DNA from: Streptomyces pseudovenezuelae | GTDB taxonomy: Bacteria > Actinomycetota > Actinomycetes > Streptomycetales > Streptomycetaceae | Length of the DNA stretch: 64,000 nt | Reading direction: 5' to 3' | NCBI RefSeq assembly: GCF_001513955.1 | Contig: NZ_KQ948148.1 | Location: 844,090-908,089 of the forward strand | Part shown: positions 51,797-61,751 of the stretch, one piece after another | Layout of the letters: every line of letters starts with the position of its first letter | Position numbering within the stretch: position 1 is the first letter of the stretch | The notes under the pieces: model-generated | Told to the model about the DNA's origin: nothing | Database searches by the model: none | The model's input: the letters and a program-made list of their open reading frames with translations, nothing else | Made by a program: the position numbers and the translations under genes

Positions 51797-54700
51797 GTGC
51801 GGTACAGGATTCTGGGTGTTACCCAGGCAACGGACGACGGCGGCGCCGTCATACCCCTCGGCGGGCCCCGCCTCCGGACCCTGCTCGCCGCCCTCGCCCT
51901 GCGCCCCGGCCGTACCGCGAGCCCCGAGGCGCTGATCGACGAGGTCTGGGGGGAGGAACCCCCGCAGGACGCCCCGGCCGCTCTCCAGGCTCTCGTCGGC
52001 CGTCTCCGTCGTACCGTCGGCAAGGACGCGATCGTGTCCGGTCCGGGCGGCTACCGGCTGGCCGCGGCCGAGGACGATGTGGATCTGTATGTCTTCGAGC
52101 AGTCGGTACGGCGGGGAACAGCGGCTCTGGCCCACGGTGACGCGACGACGGCCGCCAGAGAACTCTCCGCGGGACTCGCCCTGTGGCGCGGTGACGCCCT
52201 CGCCGACCTCCCCGACCGCACCGCCGCGACCCGTCCCGAGGCACTGCGCGTGGAGGCCACCCGGGCCCGGATCGAGGCGGATCTGCTGCTCGGCCGGGCC
52301 CAGGACGTCGTACCGGAACTGAAGGAGCTGACGGCGGCGCATCCGTACGACGAGCCGCTGCAGGCGCTGCTCATCCGCGCCCTGCGGGACAGCGGCCGGG
52401 GCGCCGATGCCCTCGCCGCCTACGACACCGCCCGCCGCGCGCTCGCCGACGGCCTCGGCACCGATCCGGGCCCGGAGCTGCGGGACCTGCACGGCGAGCT
52501 GCTGACCGTTCCCCTCGGTCGCCCCCGTGCCGAGCGCACCGGCAACATCCGTCCGCGCCTTACCTCTTTCGTGGGCCGGGAACCCGAACTCGACGCCATC
52601 CGTTCCGAATTGCACAGGGCCCGCCTCGTCACCCTCACCGGACCGGGCGGATCCGGAAAGACCCGTCTCGCCGAGGAAGCCGCCGCCGGGCTCCCGCAGG
52701 CGTGGCTCGTCGAGCTGGCCCCGCTCGACCGGCCGGAGGCGGTGCCCGACGCGGTGGTCAGCGCGCTCGGTCTGCGCGAGACCGTGCTCAAGACCACCGA
52801 GCTGACGGCCACGCAGGACGACCCGCTCGCCCTGCTCGTCGAGTACTGCGCATCGCGCAGCCAGCTCCTGATCCTTGACAACTGCGAACATGTCATCGAG
52901 GCGGCGGCCCGGCTCGCGGAGACCCTCCTCACCCGCTGCCCGGGGCTCACCGTCCTCGCCACCAGCCGTGAACCCCTGGGGGTGCCGGGTGAGTCCGTCC
53001 GCCCGGTCGAGCCCCTTCTCCCCGACCAGGCCCACCGCCTCTTCGCCGAGCGCGCCGCCGGCATCCGCCCCGACGCGGACGCCGTACTCGCCGACAAGGA
53101 GGCCGTCGGCGAGATCTGCCGCCGTCTCGACGGGCTGCCGCTCGCCATCGAGCTCGCCGCGGCCCGTCTGCGCCTGCTCACCCCTCGGCAGATCGCCGAC
53201 CGCCTCGACGACCGCTTCCGCCTCCTGACCTCCGGAAGCCGTACCGTCCTGCCCCGCCAGCAGACCCTGCGGGCCGTCGTCGACTGGTCCTGGGAGCTGC
53301 TCGACGAGCGGGAGCGGACCCTGCTGCGGGAGGTGTCGGTGTTCGCGGGCGGCTGGGAGCTGGAGGCGGCGGAGGCGGTGTGCACCGGGCCGGCCGCGGA
53401 ATGTCTCGGCGCGCTCGTGGACAAGTCCCTGATCGTGGCCACCCCGTGGGAGCGGGACGGCTCCGACCGCATGCGCTACCGCATGCTGGAGACCATCCAC
53501 GAATACGCCGTCGAGCGGGCCGCGGAATGTCCCGAGCTGTGCGCCGCCGCCGAGCTCCGGCACCGCGCGTGGGTGCGCGCGCTCGTCGAGGAGGCCGAAC
53601 CACAGCTGCGTTCGGCCGGGCAGCTGCCGTGGATCTCCCGCCTGGAGACCGAGCTGGACAACATCCGCGCGGCCTTCGACCGCACACTCCTGGCGGCCGA
53701 CGAGACGCAGGCCGCCGCCCTGGTCCTCGGCGTGGGCTGGTTCTGGTGGCTGCGCAACTACCGCCGCGAGGGCATGAGCTGGGTGGGCAGGGTTCTGCGA
53801 CTCGGGGTGGCCCTGGACAGGGCGGCCATGACGGAGCGGTCGCGCACACCGTCCGACGAGGAGGAACTGGACCCGGTCGACGCCTTCCTCGCGGCCGCCC
53901 ACACCGCGGCGGACCACCCGGCACACCGCCGGCGCATGAACCTGCGCATGCTCCATCTCTTCCTCATGGCCGAGACCGAGCCCATGGACGGCGACCCGGA
54001 CCCCCGCCTGCGCCGCTATGTGGCCCTCGTCCGGAACCACTTCGAGCAGGGCGGTCCCGACGCCGCGCGTTTCCCCGGCATCGTCTGGCCCATGATCGGG
54101 CTCATGCTGAAGGACCCGGTGGACATCCGCCCCCTGATGGACACCTCCGTCGCCCACTGCCGGGCCCACGGCGACGAGTGGGCCGTGGCCGTCGCCCTGA
54201 TGTTCCGCACCCACATGGTGGTCGACTCCCCGGGCGGCATGACCGGCGTCGACGAGGATCTGGAGGAACTCCGCGTCCTCAGCCGCCGTGCGGGCGACCG
54301 CTGGCTCCGCGCCCAGGTCAGCAGCGCGGCGGGCGAGGCGGCCATGGCCCGCGGCCGCCCCGCGCAGGCCAGGGAGGAGTACGAGGAGTCACTGCGCCTC
54401 GCCTACGAGGTGGGGGCGTACGCCGAGACGCCGTTCCTCATCGCCCGGCTCGCCGAGGTCGCCTACCGCACAGGTGACCGCGCGACCGCGCTGACCACCC
54501 TGGACGAGGCGAGCGCCGCCGGCGACCGGTACGGCGTCCCGGAGACCCGGGCGTTCGTCAGGCTGATGCGGGCCCACATCGCCCTGGAGGACAAGGACAC
54601 CGCCCGCGCGCGCGAGTTGGTCGACGTCGTGCGCGAGCAGATCGGCCAGGCGCCTCCACCACCCCAGTTCACGGTGATGCTGAACTCGATCGCCGCGATG

Positions 54701-55063
54701 GTGACGGCCGCCGAGTCGGGCCCGGCGCACGGTTTGCCGCCGCTGGCGGACACCGTCCGGGAGGCGATCGAGAAGCGGTGTTCCGACATGGTCGTGGCCA
54801 CGCTCGTGGAGTGCGCGGCCGCCCTGCTCTGCGACCTCGGCGACCTCCCGCGCGCGGTCCGGCTGCTCGCCGCCGCCGAGCGGTGGCGCGGCGGCGACCC
54901 GCGCTCTCACCCCGAGCGCGTGGAGGCGGAGCGCGCCGAGGCCGAGGCACGCACCGGCCTGGGCCCCGTGCGCTACGCGGCGGAACACACCCGGGGCACG
55001 GCCCTCACCCCGGCCGAGGCCCTCGCCGAACTCGACGAGGTGGCGCGAACCCGCGCGTCATGA
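51797..55063 (+). CDS. Large SARP-type regulator (wHTH, BTAD, NB-ARC, TPR)
   Basis: This 1088-residue protein has an OmpR-like winged helix (1-90), a bacterial transcriptional activator domain (BTAD, ~95-235; ARELSAGLALWRGDALADLP), then an STAND ATPase with Walker A TGPGGSGKTR at 281-290 and Walker B LLILDNCEHV around 358-367. The C-terminal third is TPR-rich helices. Large SARP/AfsR-like proteins integrate a signal through the NTPase and activate secondary-metabolism or other genes. GTG 51797 has GAAGGTGG upstream. The 3' end overlaps the stop of the sigma-factor gene on the other strand by six bases. Confidence 0.9.
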   Translation: MRYRILGVTQATDDGGAVIPLGGPRLRTLLAALALRPGRTASPEALIDEVWGEEPPQDAPAALQALVGRLRRTVGKDAIVSGPGGYRLAAAEDDVDLYVFEQSVRRGTAALAHGDATTAARELSAGLALWRGDALADLPDRTAATRPEALRVEATRARIEADLLLGRAQDVVPELKELTAAHPYDEPLQALLIRALRDSGRGADALAAYDTARRALADGLGTDPGPELRDLHGELLTVPLGRPRAERTGNIRPRLTSFVGREPELDAIRSELHRARLVTLTGPGGSGKTRLAEEAAAGLPQAWLVELAPLDRPEAVPDAVVSALGLRETVLKTTELTATQDDPLALLVEYCASRSQLLILDNCEHVIEAAARLAETLLTRCPGLTVLATSREPLGVPGESVRPVEPLLPDQAHRLFAERAAGIRPDADAVLADKEAVGEICRRLDGLPLAIELAAARLRLLTPRQIADRLDDRFRLLTSGSRTVLPRQQTLRAVVDWSWELLDERERTLLREVSVFAGGWELEAAEAVCTGPAAECLGALVDKSLIVATPWERDGSDRMRYRMLETIHEYAVERAAECPELCAAAELRHRAWVRALVEEAEPQLRSAGQLPWISRLETELDNIRAAFDRTLLAADETQAAALVLGVGWFWWLRNYRREGMSWVGRVLRLGVALDRAAMTERSRTPSDEEELDPVDAFLAAAHTAADHPAHRRRMNLRMLHLFLMAETEPMDGDPDPRLRRYVALVRNHFEQGGPDAARFPGIVWPMIGLMLKDPVDIRPLMDTSVAHCRAHGDEWAVAVALMFRTHMVVDSPGGMTGVDEDLEELRVLSRRAGDRWLRAQVSSAAGEAAMARGRPAQAREEYEESLRLAYEVGAYAETPFLIARLAEVAYRTGDRATALTTLDEASAAGDRYGVPETRAFVRLMRAHIALEDKDTARARELVDVVREQIGQAPPPPQFTVMLNSIAAMVTAAESGPAHGLPPLADTVREAIEKRCSDMVVATLVECAAALLCDLGDLPRAVRLLAAAERWRGGDPRSHPERVEAERAEAEARTGLGPVRYAAEHTRGTALTPAEALAELDEVARTRAS

Positions 55064-57016
55064 ACACCTGAACTTCGACTCCGCCCAGTCCGCGAGCATC
55101 AGATCGTCGAAGGGGCTGTGCGGCTCGACCACCAGCCGTACGGTCCTGTGGCCGGCGAGGTTCACATGGACGGGCACGGCCGGGTCGCCGCCCTCCACGA
55201 GCCCGGACCGCCACAGCCGGACCCCGTCGGCGTAGACGGAGAAGTAGACCTTGCCGAGGCCCAGCGTCATGTCGTCCACGCCGACCATCGCGTCGTAGGC
55301 GGAGCAGGTGCGGTTGAGGTCGATCGTGACGGAGGAGCGGCCGTGCACGGTCACGCCGTGCGCGTACTTCCGGTCGGCGACCGAGACGCCGTAGCGCTGC
55401 CACACCCAGCTGCTCTCGCCGATCCGCATCTCGGGCCCGCTGCCGTCGCCGGAGATGTCGTAGGCCAGCTCGCTCCACTGGTACACGGCCGGCGGGGGAG
55501 GGGGAGGAGGCGGCGGTGTCGGTTCGGGCGTGGGGGTGGGCGTGGGCTCGGGCTTCGGGGGTGGCGTCGGTTTCGGGGTGGGGGTCGGCGTAGGAGTCGG
55601 GGTGGGGGTGGGACGTGGGGTGGGCGTGGCGGTCGGTGTCGGGGATTTGGCGGCCGCGACGGGGATCCACGGAGGCGCGGGATCGGGCGTCTTCGGGGAG
55701 GGCGTCGGGTCGGCGGGGTCGGCCGGGTCGACCACGGGTGCGGACGCGGGGGGCTTGGCGTCCGGTTTTCTGGCCGGACTGTCGTCTCCGATCAGCGCGA
55801 GCGCCACCGCGGCGGCGGCCACGGCGACCACCCCGGCCGCGATGCCCGCCTTCACCGGTGCGCCGAGCCCCTCCGAGGCCGCGGCGCCGCCCGCCCCGCC
55901 CGAGGAGCTCCCGCTCGCCGCGGCGGCCGCGCCCGCGGCACCCGCCGCTCCCGCCCCGGCGCCGCCCGCGATGAGTCCGACGGCCTTGGCGTACCCCGCC
56001 GCCCCGAACCAGCCGATGACCGCGAGCGGTACGACGGCGGGGATACCGCCGGCGACTTCCTTGATCTGGCCCGCGGCCAGCCGGCACTTTGCGCACTCCT
56101 CCAGGTGCTTGCGCAGACCCCGTTCGGCACGGGTGCGCAGGCTGCCGCGGGCGTAGGCGCCGAGCCGGTCGGCGTAGCGGGCGCACTCCTCGTCGGTGGC
56201 CAGGGCCGTGCTGACGTGGGCCTGGAGGTAGGCCTGCTTGAGGCCCTCGCGGGCGCGGCTGGCCAGCACGCGGGTGCCGTTGGCGTCGAGCCCGAAGAGG
56301 GTGGCGACCTCGCTCGGTGACTCGTCCTCGACCTCGGTGTGCCACAGCACGGCCTGCCAGCGCTCCGGCAGCGACCGGAAGGCCTGCATGGCCATGGACT
56401 GCTCGGCGTCGTGCATCGCGCGCACGTCCGCGCCGACGTCCAGGCCCGCTCCGAAGGAGCCGAGGGAGGCAGTGTCCTCGGACACCTCGGAGGTGCGCGC
56501 GGCCTGGGCGGCGAACACCGCGAAGTCGTCGACGAGCTGCTCCCGCTTCGCCGACTGCGTCCAGCCGGCCGCGACGCGGCGGACGCTGGTGAGCAGATAG
56601 GCGCGTACGGCGTGTTCGGGGCCGTGGCCGCCGCGTACGGCCTGGAGCATGCGGGCGAAGACCTCTGCGGTGAGGTCGTCGGCGGTGTGAGCGTCGCGGC
56701 AGCAGGTGCGGGCGTAGCGGCGGACCGCGCCCGCGTGGCGGCGGTAGAGCGCCTCGTAGGCCGTGTCGTCGCCGGAGCGCATGCGCTCGATCAGGTCGGC
56801 GTCGGGCGGGGGCATCTCCCTGAGCGGCGGCAGGACGCCGCCGTCCTCGCGCCGGTCGCGCTGTGCCGGGACGCTGCCCTCGACGGGTTCGCCGCCCTGA
56901 GCCGGGATGCCGCCCTGGGGGATGCCCGCGCGGCCCCCCTGACCCGGCACCTGCGGAGTTCCCCCGGCTTCCCCGTCGCCCTCACCGAGGGGTTCGTCCC
57001 GCCCGTCAACGCTCAT
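55058..57016 (-). CDS. ECF sigma factor fused to zinc anti-sigma, membrane helices and NPCBM domain
   Basis: The 652-residue protein combines four parts. Sigma-70 region 2 (residues ~70-140; DLIERMRSGDDTAYEALYRR) and region 4 (~200-265; EVATLFGLDANGTRVLASRA) come first. A zinc-finger anti-sigma motif HLEECAKCR follows near 305, with two hydrophobic stretches (~325-345 and ~395-418). A Pro/Thr/Lys-rich wall-spanning linker (TPTPTPTPKPTPPPKP) leads to a C-terminal NPCBM-like beta domain (~525-652; ELAYDISGDGSGPEMRIG, KYAHGVTVHGRSSVTIDL). This resembles the ECF group with fused carbohydrate-binding tails: an extracytoplasmic sugar or wall signal sensed directly, with release of the sigma part by proteolysis. 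ATG 57016. Confidence 0.88.
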   Translation of the reverse strand: MSVDGRDEPLGEGDGEAGGTPQVPGQGGRAGIPQGGIPAQGGEPVEGSVPAQRDRREDGGVLPPLREMPPPDADLIERMRSGDDTAYEALYRRHAGAVRRYARTCCRDAHTADDLTAEVFARMLQAVRGGHGPEHAVRAYLLTSVRRVAAGWTQSAKREQLVDDFAVFAAQAARTSEVSEDTASLGSFGAGLDVGADVRAMHDAEQSMAMQAFRSLPERWQAVLWHTEVEDESPSEVATLFGLDANGTRVLASRAREGLKQAYLQAHVSTALATDEECARYADRLGAYARGSLRTRAERGLRKHLEECAKCRLAAGQIKEVAGGIPAVVPLAVIGWFGAAGYAKAVGLIAGGAGAGAAGAAGAAAAASGSSSGGAGGAAASEGLGAPVKAGIAAGVVAVAAAAVALALIGDDSPARKPDAKPPASAPVVDPADPADPTPSPKTPDPAPPWIPVAAAKSPTPTATPTPRPTPTPTPTPTPTPKPTPPPKPEPTPTPTPEPTPPPPPPPPPAVYQWSELAYDISGDGSGPEMRIGESSWVWQRYGVSVADRKYAHGVTVHGRSSVTIDLNRTCSAYDAMVGVDDMTLGLGKVYFSVYADGVRLWRSGLVEGGDPAVPVHVNLAGHRTVRLVVEPHSPFDDLMLADWAESKFRCS

Positions 57017-57275
57017 CGCGGAATGCCCCCGCCGCCGGCCCAACCAGTCCCGAACACCGGGTCAGAGTGCCATATTGGCTTTTGGTCAGTGCCCTGCGGT
57101 ACGACGCTTCCACTCGTCCGTGGGGACTTCCCGCACGGCAGTACTGAGCATCACCCACATGGGGAAGACCCAACTGTCACGGCCGGTGCAGGAGTTGGTC
57201 GACACATCCGAAAAACGCCGGAATGTTCCGGGGTGCGACCGGAAGCCGGCCGCACCCCGTTGTCACCCTTTCGAG

Positions 57276-58055
57276 TCACACCGGCCGGGACCGCAGCCCC
57301 TCCAGCAGGATGTCCAGCAGCCGCGCCGAGGCCGCCGCCTGCTGCGCCGCGTCCGGCAGCGAGGGCGCCGCGGTCGCGATCACCAGCAGGACGTCCGACA
57401 CCGACACGTCGGTCCGCAGCTCACCGGCCGCCCGCGCCCGGTCCACGAGCCGGCCCACGACCTCCAGCAGCGCCGCGGCCCCGGCGTCGTCGGCGGAGAC
57501 CATCGGGTCCTCCTCCGGCACCAGCCGCAGCTCTCCGGAGCCCGGGGTCGTCCGCTGCTGCGGCACCCGCGCCCCGTCGTAACCGTCGGACACCTCGTCG
57601 GCGACCCCGACCCGCAGCACCTGCGGCGGCAGCAGCCGCCCGGCACCGGACGCGACCGACGTGCGCAGGAAGCGCGACAGCGCCGACCACGGCTCGTCCT
57701 CCTGACCGAGCGCCGCTCGCGCCTGGTCGGTCAGCCGGGAGGTCTCCTCCTCGGCTATCCGCCGGACCAGGACGTCCTTGCTCGGGAAGCGCCGGTACAC
57801 CGTGCCGACACCGACCCGGGCGCGTCGCGCCACGTCCTCCATCGGCGCGCCGTAACCCAGCTCGCCGAAGACCTCGCGCGCCGCGCGCAGTACGTGTTCC
57901 AGGTTGCGCTGTGCGTCCACGCGCAGCGGGGCCGAACGCGATGCGTCCCGTCCATTGCCCGCCGCGCTCATCGTCGAACCCATCGCGCCGCCCATCGCCC
58001 CGCCACCGGGTGCGATGGCGGACGCGGTAGACCAATGAGAGTCCTGAATGTGCAT
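57276..58055 (-). CDS. TetR-family transcriptional regulator
   Basis: The 259-residue protein has an unusually long Gly/Ala/Met-rich N-terminal stretch of ~45 residues, then a TetR N-terminal DNA-binding domain (DAQRNLEHVLRAAREVFGEL, VGVGTVYRRFPSKDVLVRR, residues ~50-110). The ligand-binding half follows. ATG 58055 is favoured because GGGGGATC precedes it. It is divergent from the NDH-2 gene across a 374-base gap and is a candidate regulator of it; I saw no convincing palindrome. Confidence 0.85.
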   Translation of the reverse strand: MHIQDSHWSTASAIAPGGGAMGGAMGSTMSAAGNGRDASRSAPLRVDAQRNLEHVLRAAREVFGELGYGAPMEDVARRARVGVGTVYRRFPSKDVLVRRIAEEETSRLTDQARAALGQEDEPWSALSRFLRTSVASGAGRLLPPQVLRVGVADEVSDGYDGARVPQQRTTPGSGELRLVPEEDPMVSADDAGAAALLEVVGRLVDRARAAGELRTDVSVSDVLLVIATAAPSLPDAAQQAAASARLLDILLEGLRSRPV

Positions 58056-58429
58056 AAATGATCCCCCGGTAATGACGTCTCCCCCCGGAGACTCTCCCCG
58101 CCATCGATAGCCGGAGCGTGCGGAACGAGCCCGTTTCGCGAGTCCGCCCGTCGCGGACCCGGAGCGCATCCCCCTACACCCCGTCGACACACGAACATAG
58201 TTGAGTGGGGGTCAATTCAGAAGGGGCAGGTTCCGCACGGAGCGCCCCCCGATCGGAGTACGGGCGGCAAACGCCCCGATTGCACCCCCTGCGCCCGCCC
58301 GGCGCACACCTGTTGACCTGCGAAGCTTCCGCGCCCTCCGGCGATTCGCCCGCCCCGGCGCGCCGACGACTTCCGGTCACACAATTTGTCGAGGCTGTGG
58401 ACAAACTCAAGCGACGGGTGCGTCATGGG
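58056..58429. other. Divergent control region between the TetR and NDH-2 genes
   Basis: This 374-base gap has no gene. A spaced inverted repeat TTTGTC...GACAAA lies near 58384-58404, just ahead of the NDH-2 start, and GTG 58397 within it is an alternative start that would make it coding. I could not identify promoters. Confidence 0.35.
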
Positions 58430-59809
58430 ATGGTGAAGGAACGTGCGCGCATTCTGGTTGTCGGCGGTGGCTACGTAGGGATGTACACGGCTCTGCGTCT
58501 GCAGCGGAAGCTGAAACGGGAACTCGACGGGGGTGGGGTCGAGATCACGATCGTCACACCCGACCCCTACATGACCTATCAGCCGTTCCTGCCGGAGGCG
58601 GCCGCCGGATCCATCTCCCCGCGCCATGTCGTCGTACCGCTGCGCCGCGTCCTCGACCGCTGCCGCATCATCGTCGGCGAGGTCACCGCGATCGACCACG
58701 CCCGGCGCACGGCCTCCGTCACCACCCTTGCCACCGAGGAGGAGCACACCGGCGGCGAACAGTTGTCGTACGACGAACTCGTCCTCGCCCCGGGTTCGAT
58801 CGCGCGCACGCTGCCGATCCCCGGGCTCGCCGACCACGGCATCGGGTTCAAGACGGTCGAGGAGGCCATCGGCCTGCGCAACCACGTCATCGAACAGATG
58901 GACATCGCCTCCTCCACCCGCGACCCCGCGATCCGCGACGCGGCCCTCACCTTCGTCTTCGTCGGCGGCGGCTACGCGGGCGTGGAGGCGCTCGGCGAGC
59001 TGGAGGACATGGCCCGCTACACCGCGCGGTACTACCACAACGTCCTCCCCGAGGACATGAAGTGGATCCTCGTCGAGGCCTCCGACCGCATCCTTCCCGA
59101 GGTCGGCGAGGAGATGGGCCGCTACACGGTGAGCGAGCTGCGCCGCCGCAACATCGACGTACGGCTCAACACCCGCCTGGAGTCCTGTGTGGACCGCGTC
59201 GCCGTCCTCAGTGACGGCAACCGCTTTCCCACGCGTACGGTCGTGTGGACCGCCGGCGTGAAACCCAGCCCGCTCCTCGCCGCCACCGACCTCCCGCTCA
59301 ATGAGCGAGGTCGGCTGAAATGCACCCCCCGTCTCACCGTCGAGGGCACCACGCACGCGTGGGCGGCCGGGGACGCGGCAGCCGTTCCCGACGTCACCGC
59401 CGAGGAGCCCGGCAGGGAGACGGCCCCCAACGCCCAGCACGCCGTCCGCCAGGCCAGGGTCCTCGGCGACAACATCGCGCACGCGCTGCGCGGCGAGCCC
59501 CTGGAGACGTACTCCCACAAGTACGTCGGCTCGGTCGCCTCACTGGGCTTGCACAAGGGTGTCGCGTACGTCTACGGACGCAAACTGAAGGGCTACCCTG
59601 CCTGGTTCATGCACCGCGTCTACCACCTCAGCAGGGTCCCCACCTTCAACCGCAAGGCCCGTGTCCTGGCCGAATGGATCCTGTCGGGGCTCTTCAAGAG
59701 GGAGATCGTCTCCCTCGGCTCACTCGAACATCCCCGAGCGGAGTTCGAACTCGCGGCCGGTGGAAAGCATCCTCACGACCCGACGAACGACCCGAAGGGG
59801 TCGTCCTGA
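58430..59809 (+). CDS. Type II NADH dehydrogenase-like FAD oxidoreductase
   Basis: This 459-residue protein transfers electrons from NADH to quinone without proton pumping. It has two Rossmann motifs, ARILVVGGGYVGMYTALRL (FAD, residues ~6-24) and LTFVFVGGGYAGVEALGEL (NADH, ~170-188), then AWAAGDAAAVP for FAD contact. The C-terminal ~60 residues (WFMHRVYHLSRVPTFNRKAR) are amphipathic and would dock it to the membrane face, as in NDH-2. The start is ATG 58430, next to a GGTGCGTCATGGG; GTG 58397 is possible. It may be the housekeeping or a paralogous NDH-2; no symbol is assigned. Confidence 0.88.
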   Translation: MVKERARILVVGGGYVGMYTALRLQRKLKRELDGGGVEITIVTPDPYMTYQPFLPEAAAGSISPRHVVVPLRRVLDRCRIIVGEVTAIDHARRTASVTTLATEEEHTGGEQLSYDELVLAPGSIARTLPIPGLADHGIGFKTVEEAIGLRNHVIEQMDIASSTRDPAIRDAALTFVFVGGGYAGVEALGELEDMARYTARYYHNVLPEDMKWILVEASDRILPEVGEEMGRYTVSELRRRNIDVRLNTRLESCVDRVAVLSDGNRFPTRTVVWTAGVKPSPLLAATDLPLNERGRLKCTPRLTVEGTTHAWAAGDAAAVPDVTAEEPGRETAPNAQHAVRQARVLGDNIAHALRGEPLETYSHKYVGSVASLGLHKGVAYVYGRKLKGYPAWFMHRVYHLSRVPTFNRKARVLAEWILSGLFKREIVSLGSLEHPRAEFELAAGGKHPHDPTNDPKGSS

Positions 59810-60030
59810 CCGGACCGAGGAACTCCACGGACCGCCCCGGCGTCTGACGAATGTCGACCCGGTCGGTCACCCTGCCAGACTGGTGCCCGACTTCGGACGG
59901 GCAGCCGCCCGCCCCTCGAACCAAGAGGTTTTCCCACCGTGCTGCACCCCCGGGCTGCCGTCCCCAGCCCCCCGGCCGGGCCCGGAGCCGGCCCGAAGAC
60001 GCCGAAGACGACGACACGAGGCAAGGATTC

Positions 60031-61668
60031 GTGAACTTCACGCGCTGGAGCGCCCGCCTCCCCGGAACGCAGCGCCGCGCGGCAGCGCGGACCGACGACC
60101 TGGTCACCGAGGACCGCCTGAGCGAGGGAGCCGTCCCCGCGGCCCGCGCCGAACAACTGACCGTGCCGGCCCCCGCCGTCGACGAACTTCCCGTCCGCGA
60201 AGTCCTCGACCGTGTCCCCGCCCTCGTCGCCCTCGTCCACGGCCCCGACCACCGCCTCGCCTACGTCAACGACGCCTATGTGGTCGCCTTCGGCCTGCGC
60301 CCCACGGGCGAACCGGCCCGCCAGGCCCTCCCGGAGCTGGAGGAGATCGGCCTGCTCCCGCTCCTCGACCAGGTCCTGCGCAGCGGCAAGCCGCGCACGG
60401 TCAAGTCCCGCAAGGCCCCCGACGGCCGTTCCTACACCTTCACCTGCACCCCGGTGACCCAAGGAGACGGGGGCGGCGGGGGTGTTCTCGTCTTCGCGAC
60501 CGACGTCACCGACCACGCCGAGGCCGCCGAGCGCCTCAGAGCCAGCGAGCGCCGCCAGCGCGAGACCGCCGTCACCCTCCAGCGCAGCCTGCTCCCCCAA
60601 GAACTCGAAGAACCCGACGACCTGCGCATCGCCGCCACCTACCACCCGGGCGGCACGGAGGCCGCGGTCGGCGGCGACTGGTACGACGTCATCACGCTCG
60701 GCGGCGGCCGCACGGCCCTGGTCATCGGCGACGTCATGGGCCGCGGGGTCCGCGCGGCGGCGGTCATGGGCCAACTCCGCACAGCGGTCAGGGCGTACGC
60801 CCGCCTGGACCTCCCGCCGCACGAGATCCTCCAGCTCCTCGACGGCCTCGCCATGGAGATCGACGCCAACCAGATCGCCACCTGCGTGTACGCCATCCAC
60901 GACCCGAACGAGGGCAAGCTGGTCTACGCCTCGGCCGGCCACCTGCCCATCCTGGTCCGCGACGAGAGCGGCGTCGTCCTGCGCGCCGACGAACCCACCG
61001 GCCCGCCCCTGGGCACCGGCGGCTGGATGCACGCCTCGGGCTCCATCCCGCTCGGCCCCGGTTCCACAGCCGTCCTCTACACCGACGGCCTGGTCGAGCG
61101 CCGCAACGAGGACCTGGACGAGGGCATCGCGGCTCTCGAACGCGCCCTGGCCGGCGCCACCGGCACTCCCCAGGTGATCTGCGACCGTCTGGTCCGCTCG
61201 GCCGGCGTCACCGCGGAACACGACGACGACGTGGCCGTCATGGTCCTCCAGCACCCGGCCCACACCGGCCCCGACAGCGATCTCTTCCGCAACGCAGCGC
61301 TGGAACTGCTGGGCGGCGTCGAGGCGGCTCCACGCGCGCGTGCGTTCGCCTCCGGCGTGCTGACGAGCTGGCGGTTCCCGGTCGAACTGCACGACCTCGG
61401 CGTGCTGGCGGTGAGCGAACTCGTCGCCAATTCCCTTCAGCACGGGATGCCCCCCATGCGGCTGCGGCTCCGTCGCACCGACCGGCGGCTGATCGTCGAG
61501 GTGACGGACGGGGACGACCACCTGCCCCGGCGCCGCAGAGCCGAACCCGGTGACGAGTCCGGCCGCGGGATCGCCATCGTGGCGACCATCGCGTCGAACT
61601 GGGGGTCGCGGCGGACGCCGGGGGGCGGGAAGGCGGTCTGGTGCGAGTTCGTGCTGCCGAAGGGGTAG
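60031..61668 (+). CDS. PAS-SpoIIE phosphatase-HATPase signalling protein
   Basis: This 545-residue protein has a PAS domain (~60-155; HRLAYVNDAYVVAFGL), a PP2C/SpoIIE phosphatase (~185-395; AAVGGDWYDVITLGGGRTAL VIGDVMGRG, and TAVLYTDGLVERRNEDLD), and a GHKL HATPase (~420-545; AVSELVANSLQHG with the N-box Asn). Such proteins set anti-sigma-factor antagonists through dephosphorylation and kinase activities. The gene starts at GTG 60031 with GAGG nine bases upstream. It follows the NDH-2 gene after 221 bases on the same strand, possibly in one unit. Sensed ligand unknown. Confidence 0.9.
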   Translation: MNFTRWSARLPGTQRRAAARTDDLVTEDRLSEGAVPAARAEQLTVPAPAVDELPVREVLDRVPALVALVHGPDHRLAYVNDAYVVAFGLRPTGEPARQALPELEEIGLLPLLDQVLRSGKPRTVKSRKAPDGRSYTFTCTPVTQGDGGGGGVLVFATDVTDHAEAAERLRASERRQRETAVTLQRSLLPQELEEPDDLRIAATYHPGGTEAAVGGDWYDVITLGGGRTALVIGDVMGRGVRAAAVMGQLRTAVRAYARLDLPPHEILQLLDGLAMEIDANQIATCVYAIHDPNEGKLVYASAGHLPILVRDESGVVLRADEPTGPPLGTGGWMHASGSIPLGPGSTAVLYTDGLVERRNEDLDEGIAALERALAGATGTPQVICDRLVRSAGVTAEHDDDVAVMVLQHPAHTGPDSDLFRNAALELLGGVEAAPRARAFASGVLTSWRFPVELHDLGVLAVSELVANSLQHGMPPMRLRLRRTDRRLIVEVTDGDDHLPRRRRAEPGDESGRGIAIVATIASNWGSRRTPGGGKAVWCEFVLPKG

Positions 61669-61717
61669 CGCCGTAGCGGTGCCTGGTCGGTGCCGGGTGC
61701 CGGTCCGTTGCGCCTGG

Positions 61718-61738
61718 TCGCGCAGTTCCCCGCGCCCC
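61718..61738 (-). repeat. Inverted copy of the GGGGCGCGGGGAACTGCG repeat
   Basis: GCGCAGTTCCCCGCGCCCC lies in the short gap between the SpoIIE-type gene and the MFS gene, the reverse complement of the cores at 51533, 51633 and 51714. Confidence 0.75.
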
Positions 61739-61751
61739 CGCTGGGTTGCGG

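Noticed and set aside
51554..54214. 886-residue minus-strand frame
   Set aside because: Antisense of the SARP gene.
58384..58404. TTTGTC...GACAAA inverted repeat as a Rex redox-sensor site
   Set aside because: It lacks the TTGTGAA/TTCACAA halves expected for Rex and may be partly coding.
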